Part shown: positions 20,348 to 30,849 of the stretch, in pieces | Numbering within the stretch: the stretch's first letter is position 1 | Layout: each line of letters begins with the position of its first letter | NCBI GenBank assembly: GCA_014925825.1 | Contig: JACGCK010000332.1 | Span: 1-38,221 of the forward strand | Source of the DNA: Pholiota molesta | Lineage: Eukaryota > Basidiomycota > Agaricomycetes > Agaricales > Strophariaceae | Direction: 5' to 3' | Length of the DNA stretch: 38,221 nt | Made by a program: the position numbers and the translations under genes | Notes under the pieces: model-generated | The model's input: only the letters and a program-made list of their open reading frames with translations | What the model was told of the DNA's origin: nothing | Databases searched by the model: none

Positions 20348-23138
20348 ATGGCTCTTCGCGCTCCATCTGCGCGGTTAGCAGCAAAAGCTCGTGCAGACAT
20401 CCAGACAGCGGATGTTGCTGAAGGAAGCAAGAAAGGCTCGTCTTCAACTACAAAACACCCTCGAAAGAAGCAGAAAATCACCCAACCCAGCAAGGATGCC
20501 GAAACTATTGTCGCTGTCTCTGAATCCAATGCACCTCGCGTGGATGATTTCAGAAGAATTAGGGGCAGACGAGGGCAGCTGAAAGTTATGACAGAACTAC
20601 CCATCGACGTCCTCATGGAAATCTTTGGCCATGTCGAACCCTATGATCTCTTATGCCTTTCGCGTGCTTCGAAAGGATTGCGTTCCATAATTGTTGGTGA
20701 AAATACATCTAGTTTGTGGAAGAAGGTATGCAATCATACACGAAAAATAATCAACACAATTAACGGCCTAATTTATAAGGCATATGCGAATGTCGGGCAT
20801 AATCGCACTGGTTTACAACGTCAACGGCCGACATTGTGTCCACCTCAATCCAATATCTTACACTTTACAGATTTTTTGTTCGGACACGGCTGCCAGGTAC
20901 GTGCACTTTTTGAAAGTCAAAATGGGAATATTCAGGGTTTTGATTGCATTGACAGTTTTGTCATGCCTCAAAGGCATCAATTGTGCACTGGGGAGCTCGA
21001 GCACGCATGTGTAATAAGTGCGCCACTAAAGAGTACGTTCTTTATTTTCATCAAGTCATGTTGCAACCACCGCTCAAAGGCGAAATATCTTCAGATTGAT
21101 AATAAGGGACTACCATTCACAGAATCCATCGAGGGAAGCTCACGAACTAAGCTCAACATGCTACATAACAAAGCCCAATGTACTAAGTACGTATCACGTC
21201 TCCTGAAACTCTTCTTTCCTTCCATGACTTATAATTTTGAAGGAGCTCGAAATTACATCCTCCAACGAGAGCACGATCGACATGTGCACGAATTAGAAAA
21301 GTGTGCTAATGATGAAGCCAAAGCCCAGTACAAAGAAACATGTCAGCAGTATATTCAAGAGAATGCTGTGGTGAGTCGAGATTTCAAAATAACAAACCTT
21401 ACCTTACCAACACATGATGTAGATTACGAGAGAGATTCAAGCATGGCTATTAAATCGTCAAAGGGACATCATACATGAACGAGGAAGAATTCGAACCAAG
21501 CGTCAAGAAGAGTGAGTCCTAATTCATTTACTGATTCGATGTAGACCTTATGTTTTGGTGTGTAATCAGCGTTACTGCAAAACTCAAAGAAGCAGGTCAG
21601 TAATGCCTTGTATTTTGTGTTTTGTTTCTCGGACATGATCATTGACAAATGCCTAGGGTATGGCCCCGAACTTGCAACGTGGCAGTATCGCGTTCAAAAC
21701 CTACCAGGAGTAGATCTTCCAATACCTCTAACTGAAAAACGTAAGCCTATAAGCTATCCACTTATCATGGTTCTAACTCCACATTGCATAGAATGGGTGA
21801 AAATGAAAGCGGAAATCATCGGTGTATACGAGTGGCAACGACAAGAAACTAGGAAAGCCAACATGGTCTCCAATTTCAGAAAGCGAATGGCATGTCTGGA
21901 TTCGGTGGTAAAGATATTGCAACAAGAATCTCCGAAGCCTTGGATCTATGCTCCCACTTCCCATATCGCGAGATCCGAACCTTTTCCCAGCATCATGAAA
22001 CAATCTGCTGAAGACTGTTCTGATGAAAATAAGGCTTCAATGATAGAGGAACTGCATAAATCGGAGCAGCGCATACAAGAAATCTCGAAAGCTTGGAGAG
22101 ATGATGCTGATAAGTTCCTTCTTGGTCTACTACGTGGAACAAAAGACAGTGCTATGCCAGTTGACGATGGAGAACTTGTCAGAAGACCACTGGAGCTCGC
22201 AACTACATTTTTCAAATGTGATTGCGCATGTGCAGAACCGATATCATACCCCCGAATTTTGATGCATCCTTGTATAAGGTCTCACAGAATTCCTGACAAG
22301 GACGAAGATGAAGCTCCGCAAGAGAATAGAGTCACCGACGATGATGAAGATGGCGACGGGGATCAAGATGGCAGTACCAATGGCGAAACCCGTAATAATC
22401 CAAACGAAGTATATGGGATTCCAACTACCACTGTAGATGGGGTATGGAACAAAATGTCTTCATGGGGGGGCGCTTCGTGGAACGAGGCTGATATGATAGA
22501 AATCGACGACGAAGCAATTGGTTCTGCTCGAGCGATTGTTCAAGCATGCGGGGAGGACCCTGATACGGTAACCTCCGCCACTATGAACGAACGCGACGTG
22601 AGAGTTGAGTGCACGCGTTGTGTACCTCCTCCGGGCAGGAAATCGACAGGACGAACTCGTCATGTCATGACTTGGAAAGCAGCGGTTTGTACCAGCTTTT
22701 TCAAGAATGCAATTTTTCTTAACTTTTCTTTGTTATATATAGATTCTTCACTACATCAAGTTTCACTTTGATAAAGCTCCCACAGCAGCTGGCTGGAAAT
22801 TGGTGACTGACGAAGAAGATCTCAGACAAGTTTGCGCACTTGAGGACAAGATCACTCCCAATGAGAAGAGGCTGGGGATGCTTTTGAATTTAGGTTCTTG
22901 TTCCCACTGCGACGACGGGTGGTCGCCTAGCACCCCCTTCTTATTGAAGCGAGCTCCCTCCAAAAGGTAAGTCTGTTATCTGTCTCGAAGGTGCCTTTAT
23001 TATTATGTTAATAACCATCTCTTCTTAAGTTCCGAGGTTAAGTATACAGACGAAGCTCTGAACATCCAGATGAAAAGGCATATATGTTTGGGGGCGGACG
23101 CACCGATGAAGGCGTATCCATATCCTGTGAGGATTTGA
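20348..23138 (+). CDS. F-box / multi-zinc-module protein, paralogue B (intact, 738 aa)
   Basis: Eleven exons join in frame: 20348-20725, 20780-20896, 20956-21032, 21095-21186, 21243-21370, 21423-21511, 21570-21595, 21657-21740, 21792-22684, 22743-22966, 23030-23138. Exon 1 is 126 codons, as in A, and ends LWKK at the same place. The F-box is at about 82-121 (MTELPIDVLMEIFGHV, LLCLSRASKGLRSI). Next come C164-x2-C167-x16-C184-x2-C187 and a helical stretch (NYILQREHDRHVHELEKCAN) likely to form a coiled coil. Then follow GLQ-type linker exons, FFKCDCACAEPISYPRILMH, an acidic insert and CTRCVPPPGRKSTGRTRHVM. The last Cys/His finger seen in A and C is degenerate here (CSHCDDGWS, with no matching His pair). 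Presumed role is an SCF substrate adaptor; target unknown. B is the most complete copy and the most divergent. Confidence 0.86.
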
Positions 23139-23660
23139 GCAGTTTCTCTTGAACACATTTCAAGGATAGTGTATCATATCATGGGTGGTTGTATTGCATG
23201 TAAATTGCTCAACCTTTTCCATATTACCATCTTTTTTTTCTCTTATATGTTTTATAATGTTCCTTCTTTACTTATAGCATGTTCAACTATATCAGTTACG
23301 AATACAACGTGTTTGGAATCCGAGGAATCTAGCAATATATCCACATGTTGCATTATTATCGAATAGTATATTGACTGCGTCGAGAAACTGTGAAGGTTTG
23401 ATTTTCCTTCCCGGTATAAAAACTTCTCATTTAAATTAGACACCAGTCTGACATTCTCCGTTGCGCAAGGTAGATAACAAAAGGGCGTCAGAAATTATGT
23501 ACAATCACGGGCCATCTACAAACCGTCAAACTCGCACAGAATTCTACTCAAACCATAATATAAAATACAAGGAACAAACTTTCAGGAGCCGTATGTGTGA
23601 AGTCGGCAATACACCATCCTATGTGGGATGTACATGGTATATATCCGAGGGATCTCATCA
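23139..23660. other. Convergent spacer between F-box B and transporter 1
   Basis: About 520 AT-rich bp between two stops on opposite strands. It contains T-rich runs and no supported gene. Confidence 0.5.
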
Positions 23661-26474
23661 TCACAGATCATAGCGGAAGTCGCGATTCTGAATATCAGTG
23701 AGGTCGAGGAAGGCCTACAGGTTATATGATAAGAAGTCCAACAGATAAACGGTTGAATAATCAGAAGTTTGTCGTTTTCGCAAAATGAAGATGCCCTACC
23801 TTGTCTACATGTCTCTTATTTATGGTGCCATCCGCTAGCTCCTCCTTAATATAAACCTCGTCGTACGAATCATCCCTCCGCTCTGTATCGCGTCGCTTGT
23901 TCTCTGAGCGCAGCATGAACCGCAGGAGAAGAATGAGAACGATGCAGGCACCAATACATGCAGCAATGATCGTCCATGGGACGTGGTTGCTATTGAAGAA
24001 TGAAAGCGTAAATATGAGCGCTGTTTAATTTGAAAAATAATATGGCTCACCGTGGTTGGTATTTCTTCTTCCACATGAAGGGGCCCGCAATATTGCCAAT
24101 CGAGTATCCCGATAGAACCATAGCATTGGCCGTGGCGCCTGATCAAGAATTTCCAGTCAGCTTCCATTCCACCCATAACCATGAATCGACCAACGTTTAG
24201 TATGTCCCGACACAATCGAGGGGACCCACCCAAGCAGGATTGCAAACGGCGTGAACATGAAGATGGACACCCAATACGAGAACAGCAATCCCACTTTATT
24301 GTGTGACGGCAGCGTGTTTACTAGAATTGCCCCAAGCAGTGCTGGAGCAAATATCAGTGCCGCCGCATACCCGCGTCCGATATAGCGCTGCGCAGCAAGG
24401 GTTACGCCCAGGAAGACACTCAGAACTACAAAAAATTGTGACATCGATGAGACGCGAATATTGGGTGGACGAAGCGGTATAGAAAAGCGTACTCTCAACG
24501 ACACCGTCAACGCATCCGAGCAATGTTGTCTGGAACGGCGTGAAGCCGAATTGGTTGACGATGAGTTGGCGTTGATTCGTTAGCTAAAGAGTATGATTAT
24601 TAATTCTGAAGCCATCAACACAAGATTGAAGCTTGAAGGGCCATACCGAGTTGGCAATATTTCTATATCAAGGTAGTTCACATCGTCAGTTCAAACTTCA
24701 TACATGAGAAGGTTACAGGGTGGTATCCCCAGAACGCGGAAAATAGAGAGTGGGGAAGACAAGAAGTAGCACTCACGCTGTCGCAGCAAATGTTGTCATA
24801 ACCCATATCTTAGGATCCAGAAGAGCCTCCACAAACCTAACATCACAAAGAGAAGAAGTCAGAACGTGAATGAAATATATACGCGCCGAAATTGTAACAT
24901 TCCTATCCGACAACCCAGAACTTTTGTGAGATAGAAAGACATAGTAACTCACTGTTCTTTTTTCCAATGAGTATTCTTGACACCTGACTGGTTACTTTTG
25001 ATGCGCTGTACAGCCTGCACGCGCTCTTCCGGGGTGAGGAACCAGGCCGTTGTAGGCGAGTCTGGGAAGAAGAACCTATTACGAGCATGAGGTGTGTTGA
25101 AATAAGATACGGAAGGTCCACAGATGGACAAATGAGCAAGGTGTACAGAATAAAATTTAAACAGGATAAAATATTATACGTATGGCGCCGTAAGAAATAC
25201 AAGTCTGAACGCACCAAAATAACACGGCCGTTATGAGCGTGATAAGGCCGGTGATGATCATGAGCCTAGTTTTACCAGTGTCAGTATGTGGCCATTGCAT
25301 AGCTTGAGTGGATATTCACCATTGCCATGGCATCAGCTTTGTCTGAGTTCAGAGGTAGAATATAGCCTAATACAGAGGTGGTATCGCAAGATTAGAACAC
25401 ACCTTGGTATGCAAGATTCCAAAACTAATGAACCCGAGGAAGATGGCAGCGAAGCCATTCATTAAAACTGGAGATCAGATGCAGATCAGCCAAGTTAGCT
25501 ATCGGCACCCCAGTATGAAAGGTTGAAGCTTACACCAGTACCCAACACGCTTGTTCTGTTCAGCGCGCGTGTAGAACATCGATGTCGCTACGAGAAATCC
25601 CGGTGTGAGCGCACCTAAACAAGCAAACAAGTCAGTGAAAAGTAGAATACTATTGACAACGTGGCTTTGACCTTCACAAACTCCCAGAATAAACCTGACA
25701 GCAAAGAGCGCGCCAAAAGATTTGCATGCGGCATGCAAGAGCAGTGCGACAGCCCAGATGAAAATATTGATACTGTTTTTGTTTCAGAATTTGTTGCTCG
25801 TCGAGCAAAGAGGGTTGGCGAACCTCATCCATTTTCCGACAGGGAACTTTTGGAGTGCTAGATTTTGTGGATACTGGAACGTCAGGTAGGATAGGTAGAA
25901 AATTGTTCCAAGCCAATTGAACTGCGTTTGATTGATATGTGCGCCTTGTCTGCAAGTCACAAGCATTATCGTGATGGTCAGTGAGATGAGAGCAGGAATT
26001 CCATGTGATCAGCAAATACAGACTGGATGCCCAGGACGGCTGATTGCCCCAGAGTTGTCTTGTCAGCGAATGTCATGCTGTTGTGGGCGCTGTGTGAGCA
26101 TGGAGCCATAACATGCGAATATCCAAGAGAGATTCAGTACGCACAGGTACATAACTATTAAGTACGATTAAAAATAGAGATAGTTCAATCTTAGGACAGT
26201 CTCCAACTGGATTGAGGTTACGCACTGCACATGAGGGGCATGAGATGCAGGTCAATTTTACGTCTAGCATGAAGGAAGACGATAAGTGATCGTGATTATG
26301 TTGTAGCAGTGATATAAGTTGGACGCACCGTAAGCGCGCCGCTACCTCTGGATCCAACGGCTGATCCGAGTCCAAGCCCGCAGCGACATCGACCTCTGCA
26401 ATGTTGACGACATTAGTGCGCTGCTCTATTTCCAGACCGTTCTTCTCAGATTTTGTTTCGCTGTTCGAGTCCAT
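23661..26474 (-). CDS. MFS transporter, DAL5-like (ACS family), tandem copy 1
   Basis: The start MDSNSETKSEKNGLEIEQRT at 26474 opens a many-exon gene ending TDIQNRDFRYDL at 23661. Ordered blocks are RKIDLHLMP-type start, MTFADKTTLGQSAVLGIQ, NQTQFNWLGTIFYLSYLTFQ, YPQNLALQKFPVGKWM, LFAVRFILGVCEG, TPGFLVATSMFYTRAEQNKR, WLMIITGLI-type TM, FFPDSPTTAWFLTPEERVQA, then the C-lobe (GRGYAAALIFAPALLGAILV, TLPSHNKVGLLFSYWVSIFM, SGHTKR, ATANAMVLSGYSIGNIAGPF). About 12 spans are expected. This fits the allantoate/nicotinate/pantothenate permease (DAL5) group of anion:proton symporters at the plasma membrane; the substrate is unknown. Junctions I tested splice cleanly, for example phase-1 AAAC^GTTGGT. It pairs with copy 2 and converges on F-box B. 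Confidence 0.9.
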
Positions 26475-26563
26475 GGCGCGCGATATGAAGGGGAGGACAC
26501 CTTGATATGCCTGAAAAAGCCGCTGATGGAAAGGTGCTGATGTCGAACTATGTCGAACCGACA

Positions 26564-26572
26564 CTTTATATA
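26564..26572 (-). promoter_or_regulatory. TATA box of transporter copy 1
   Basis: TATATAAAG on the minus strand lies about 90 bp upstream of the ATG at 26474. The same element with similar flank (TATATAAAGGTCGG) is found before copy 2, which supports function. Confidence 0.65.
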
Positions 26573-26657
26573 GTCAGCCAACATCTTCCAAGGGCAATGG
26601 GACTATGTATCTTTAGAAACAAAGGTGAGCTTCGGTGAGGTCTGGTGAGGGCTGTAA

Positions 26658-26738
26658 TTCCACATGGATCCCACGCCTACCCCATCAGACCGTCAGCTTA
26701 AGCTTAACCCTTACGATCGCTTAGACGCTTGAATAATG
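26658..26738 (-). promoter_or_regulatory. Upstream blocks conserved between the two transporter copies
   Basis: On plus, TTCCACATGGATCCCACG (26658-26675), CATCAGACC (26683-26691) and GACGCTTGAATAATG (26724-26738) reappear in the same order upstream of copy 2. Surrounding DNA is more diverged, so these may be factor-binding sites kept after duplication. The alternative is simple remnants of the duplicated flank. Confidence 0.55.
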
Positions 26739-26825
26739 CTGTTATCTTTTCTTTCTTCCATTACACGATCCTGTCTAGTATATACATAATTATTAGATAG
26801 CCAAGGGGTAGCAGGGGTAGCATCA

Positions 26826-29677
26826 TCACAAATCATAGCGGAAGTCGCGATTTTGGATATCAGTGAGGTCGAGGAAGGACTATAAAGCGGCAACAGATAA
26901 AGGATTAGAAAGAAAAAATTAGAACCTTCTTGATCTCGTAAGATGATGATGATGGAGTCCCACCTTGTCTACATGTTTCTCTGTTTTGGTACCATCCGCT
27001 AGCTCCTCCTTGATATAGATATTGTCGTAAGAGTCATCCCTCTGCTCTGCATCGCGCCGCTTGTTCTCCGCGCGCAGCATGAATCGCAAGAGGAGGATGA
27101 GGACGGTGCAGGCACCGATGGCTGCAGCAATGACCGACCATGGGACGTGGTTGCTATTGAAGAATGAAGAAAGTAAGTATGAGCATTTTGTGGTTTGAAA
27201 GATAATATGGCTCACCGTGGTTGGTATTTCTTTTTCCACATGAAGGGGCCCGCAATGTTGCCAATTGAGTATCCCGATAGAACCATAGCATTGGCCGTTG
27301 AACCTAGCAAAGAGTTTCCAATCAGCTTCCTGCCCATATACAACCGTGAATTAGCAAGACTGACGTTTAGTATGACCCGATACAATCGAGGGGATCCATC
27401 CAAGCAGGATCACGAACGGCGTGAACATGAAGATCGATACCCAATACGAGAACAGCAATCCCACTTTATTATGCGACGGCAATGTGTTCACCAGGACTGC
27501 GCCAACCAATGCGGGTGCAAACATTAGTGCTGCAGCATATCCGCGTCCAATTTGGCGCTGTCCAGCGAGAGTTACGCCCAGGAAGATCGTTAAAACTATA
27601 GTAGAAATTTTGGAGGAAATAATGAGACATGTGTGTTGGGAGGACGAAACGAGATAGAGAGGCGTACTTTCGACAACACCATCAACGCATCCGAGCAATG
27701 TCGTCTGAATGAGCGTGAAACCAAATTCGCTGACGATGATTTGGCGTTGGTTCGTTAGCTATAAAAGGGCTTTAATTCCAAAGCCACAGGCACAAAATCG
27801 AAAATCCATACCGAGTTGACAATATTTCTATTTTAAGTAAAGCCATACGTATTGTCAGTTAAAATTTTACACATGCGGAGGCGGGGACAACGGAGAATGG
27901 GTAAGACAAAACGTGGCACTCACGCTATCGCAGCAAACGTAACCATAACCCATATTTTAGGATCCAGCAGAGCCTCCACAAATCTACATCACGAAAAAAA
28001 GAAGTCAGAAAAACCAGCGAAATACACATGCCGAAATCACAACAATTCCGACATCCTAGGACCTTTGTAAGAGAAAAAGGTATGTCAACTCACTGTTCTT
28101 TTTTCCAGTGAGTATTCTTGATGCCTGACTGGTTGCCTTTGATGCGCTGGACCGCCTGCACGCGCTCTTCCGGGGTGAGAAACCAGGCAGTTGTGGGGGA
28201 GTCTGGGAAGAAAAACCTATCGCAAGCGTGAGGTCAGTTAAAAAAAGGATACAGATAGTGATAAAGAGAGAAAATGTCAAAACAGGTGTCAAAACAGGTG
28301 CCAAATTACGGCGCCCAGACGGAGATATAAGTAGAATACATAGAATAAATTTTGCGAAAGACAAAATAGATTGTATTGGGGGAATGGCGTATGGCGCAGT
28401 GGGAAGACAAGTCGGAACGCACCAAAATAACACGGCCGTTACAAGCGTGATAAGGCCAGTGATGATCATGAGCCTAGTTTTGCAGGTAATCAGTATACGG
28501 GCCAGTGCGTAGATCGACTTAGGATTCACCATTGCCAGGGCATAAAATGTGGCGTCTTCGTTTGCAGATAAGATATAATGCAGAGGGGCATCACGATGTG
28601 CTAACGCACCTTGGTATGTATAATGCCAAAACTGATGAACCCGAGAAAGATGATAGCGAAGCCGTTCATTAGAACTGGTGATCAGATGCAGATCAGTGAG
28701 CGATGGGCGCCCGAGCAGGAAAGGAAGAAGCTTACACCAGTACCCAACACGCTTGTTCTGCTCGGCGCGCGTATAGAACATCGATGTCACGACGAGAAAT
28801 CCCGGCGTGAGGGCACCTAAGTCAACGATGCAACCAAGAAGTCAGTGGTAGCTGGGATATATTGACGACCTCGTGCCAACCTTCACAGACACCCAGAATA
28901 AATCTGACAGCGAAGAGCGCGCCGAAAGATTTGCATGCCGCGTGCGAGAGGAGTGCGACGGCCCATACGAAGATATTGATACTGTTTTTGTTTTTAGATT
29001 TTTTTGGTTTGTCGAGTAAAAGTGCGGTCGGTCATACCTCATCCATTTTCCGACAGGGAATTTTTGGAGTGCTAGATTTTGTGGGTACTGAAACGTGAAG
29101 TAGGCGAGATAGAAAATTGTTCCAAGCCAGTTAAACTGCGTCTGGTTGATGTGTGTGCCCTGCCTGCAGGACAAAAATTGCATCATGGCGATGTCAGCGA
29201 GATGTGAACAGAAATTTCGGGTGATCGGAAGATACAGACTGGATACCCAAGACGGCTGATTGTCCCAGAGTTGTCTTGTCAGCGAATGTCATGCTACAAC
29301 AGGTGCTGTGTGAGCAAGGCTGTAACACGCAAATACAGAACAGGGATTCGGTACACACAGATACATGACTATTAGGGTAGAAAACACAAATAAGCCATTC
29401 TCGGACTAATTTCGTGGATTGAGGATACGCACTGCACATGAGGGGCATGAGATGCCAATCGATCTTACGTCTTGCATGAAGAAGTCGATAAGTCATCGCG
29501 TTTACGTGGTGGTAGTGCAAGTTGGACCTACCGTAAGCGCACAGCTACCTCTGGATCCAACGGCTTGTCCGAGTCCAAGCTTGCAGCGACGTCGACCTCT
29601 ACAAGGTTGACGACATTGGCGTGCTGCTCTATTTCCAGACCTTTCTTCTCAGACGTGGTTTCGCTGCTCGAGTCCAT
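26826..29677 (-). CDS. MFS transporter, DAL5-like (ACS family), tandem copy 2
   Basis: The start MDSSSETTSEKKGLEIEQHA at 29677 and stop at 26826 enclose the same exon plan as copy 1. Shared blocks include RRKIDWHLMPLMC, MTFADKTTLGQSAVLGIQ, NQTQFNWLGTIFYLAYFTFQ, FAVRFILGV-type segment, LFSYWVSIFMFTPFVILLGW, STANAMVLSGYSIGNIAGPF, KKKYQPRNHVPWSVIAAAIG and SFLDLTDIQNRDFRYDL. Protein similarity to copy 1 is high across the length while introns differ clearly, so the duplication is not very recent. I found no frame break. The two copies are head-to-tail with about 350 bp between them. Function is probably uptake of a small carboxylate or ureide; substrate unproven. Confidence 0.9.
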
Positions 29678-29742
29678 TGGGGGCGATGTGAAGGGGAGAG
29701 ACGGGGCTGACGAAGCGGCGGATGGAAAGGCATTGCACCGAC

Positions 29743-29751
29743 CTTTATATA
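29743..29751 (-). promoter_or_regulatory. TATA box of transporter copy 2
   Basis: TATATAAAG on minus lies about 66 bp upstream of the ATG at 29677, matching the element before copy 1. Confidence 0.65.
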
Positions 29752-29833
29752 GTTGGCTGTCATTTTCCAAGTGCCATAATGTTATGTAGCACTATCTTTA
29801 GAAGCACCGGTGTGGGCTTCGATGAGGGTATCA

Positions 29834-29910
29834 TTCCCACATGGATCCCACGTCTGCTCATCAGACCTTATTTTAAGAACCCTCCGACTTCGTCGACGCT
29901 TCGATAATGG
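29834..29910 (-). promoter_or_regulatory. Upstream blocks conserved between the two transporter copies
   Basis: TTCCCACATGGATCCCACG (29834-29852), CATCAGACC (29859-29867) and GACGCTTCGATAATG (29895-29909) match the blocks upstream of copy 1 in order and spacing. Confidence 0.55.
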
Positions 29911-30849
29911 TGTGAATCCTTTCTGTTTCGCCTTTTTCCAGAAAAATGACGGTGTGTTGGCTATTCAACGTCCGTAGATTGTGTTGCCATTTTGCTTGTG
30001 GGCACTTGAGAATGGCAGATATTTTCTGATATCATGCATTGCCTTCCGAAATGGCGCCGCAACCTCAATTCAACAGAACCCGGCCAAAACCACGTATCAA
30101 CAATCGGCTTTGTGTGTTGAATCCGCAAAATACATGGCCCCGTCGAGGCACCGCAGGTGCGTCTTCACAGGACTAAGTAAGGAGTGTTCCGGACGGGAAG
30201 GGAGTTTCAGACCATGTATATATCTCTTCTCCAGGATGTGAGATATATAAGCGCCGAGAGAGGCTGCAAAATTTCCTGTCGAAAGTACGTCAAGATAGTG
30301 AAGACTCAAAACCGACTGTTAGAACATGACAAAGCCTGTTCAGTGCTCACAGCCAAGAAAAGAGCGGGAGTGTCAGATAATGAAGAGGAAATGTAGCTTT
30401 CGGCATCTATGTAGATGGCTTCGCAAAGCGGAAATGAAGAGCACATACGGCCCAGACGCAGGTTGTTCATACTGGTTCAGACTTAAGCCTTGGGGCTGTT
30501 CAGAATCACAGCTTGGACGGAGTACTTCCAACGGAATCACGTGCCCTCTCTTTGACGCTCGTCGCACCGTGGCGTGTGCCACTGTTCATCCAAGTCCCCT
30601 CAATCTTGGTTTTGGCGTAACCTTCAGGCTTTCGATTCGAACGCGCGTCTCCCCACCATTTGATCCGCTAGAACTCTCAAAGAATTCAGGTACCCGCGCA
30701 AGAACGACGGACATCCTAGCTACAGTCTGACAGTTTCAGCTTCCAAGCGCTATAACCTTCAACGAAACAATCGAACTCGTGAACCAAAATCGGAAGCCGC
30801 GTCAAACCTTTCCAATAACTGTCATCATCTTCATCCCCGCACCAGCGTT
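29911..30849. other. Spacer upstream of CLP1, with possible zinc-finger relic
   Basis: About 940 bp without a supported gene. On plus around 30250-30396 one frame reads CKISCRKYVKIVKTQNRLLE followed by HDKAC, a C-x3-C..H-x3-C pattern. It ends at a stop after a short acidic tail. It could be the remnant of a zinc-finger gene or a chance frame. Confidence 0.35.
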
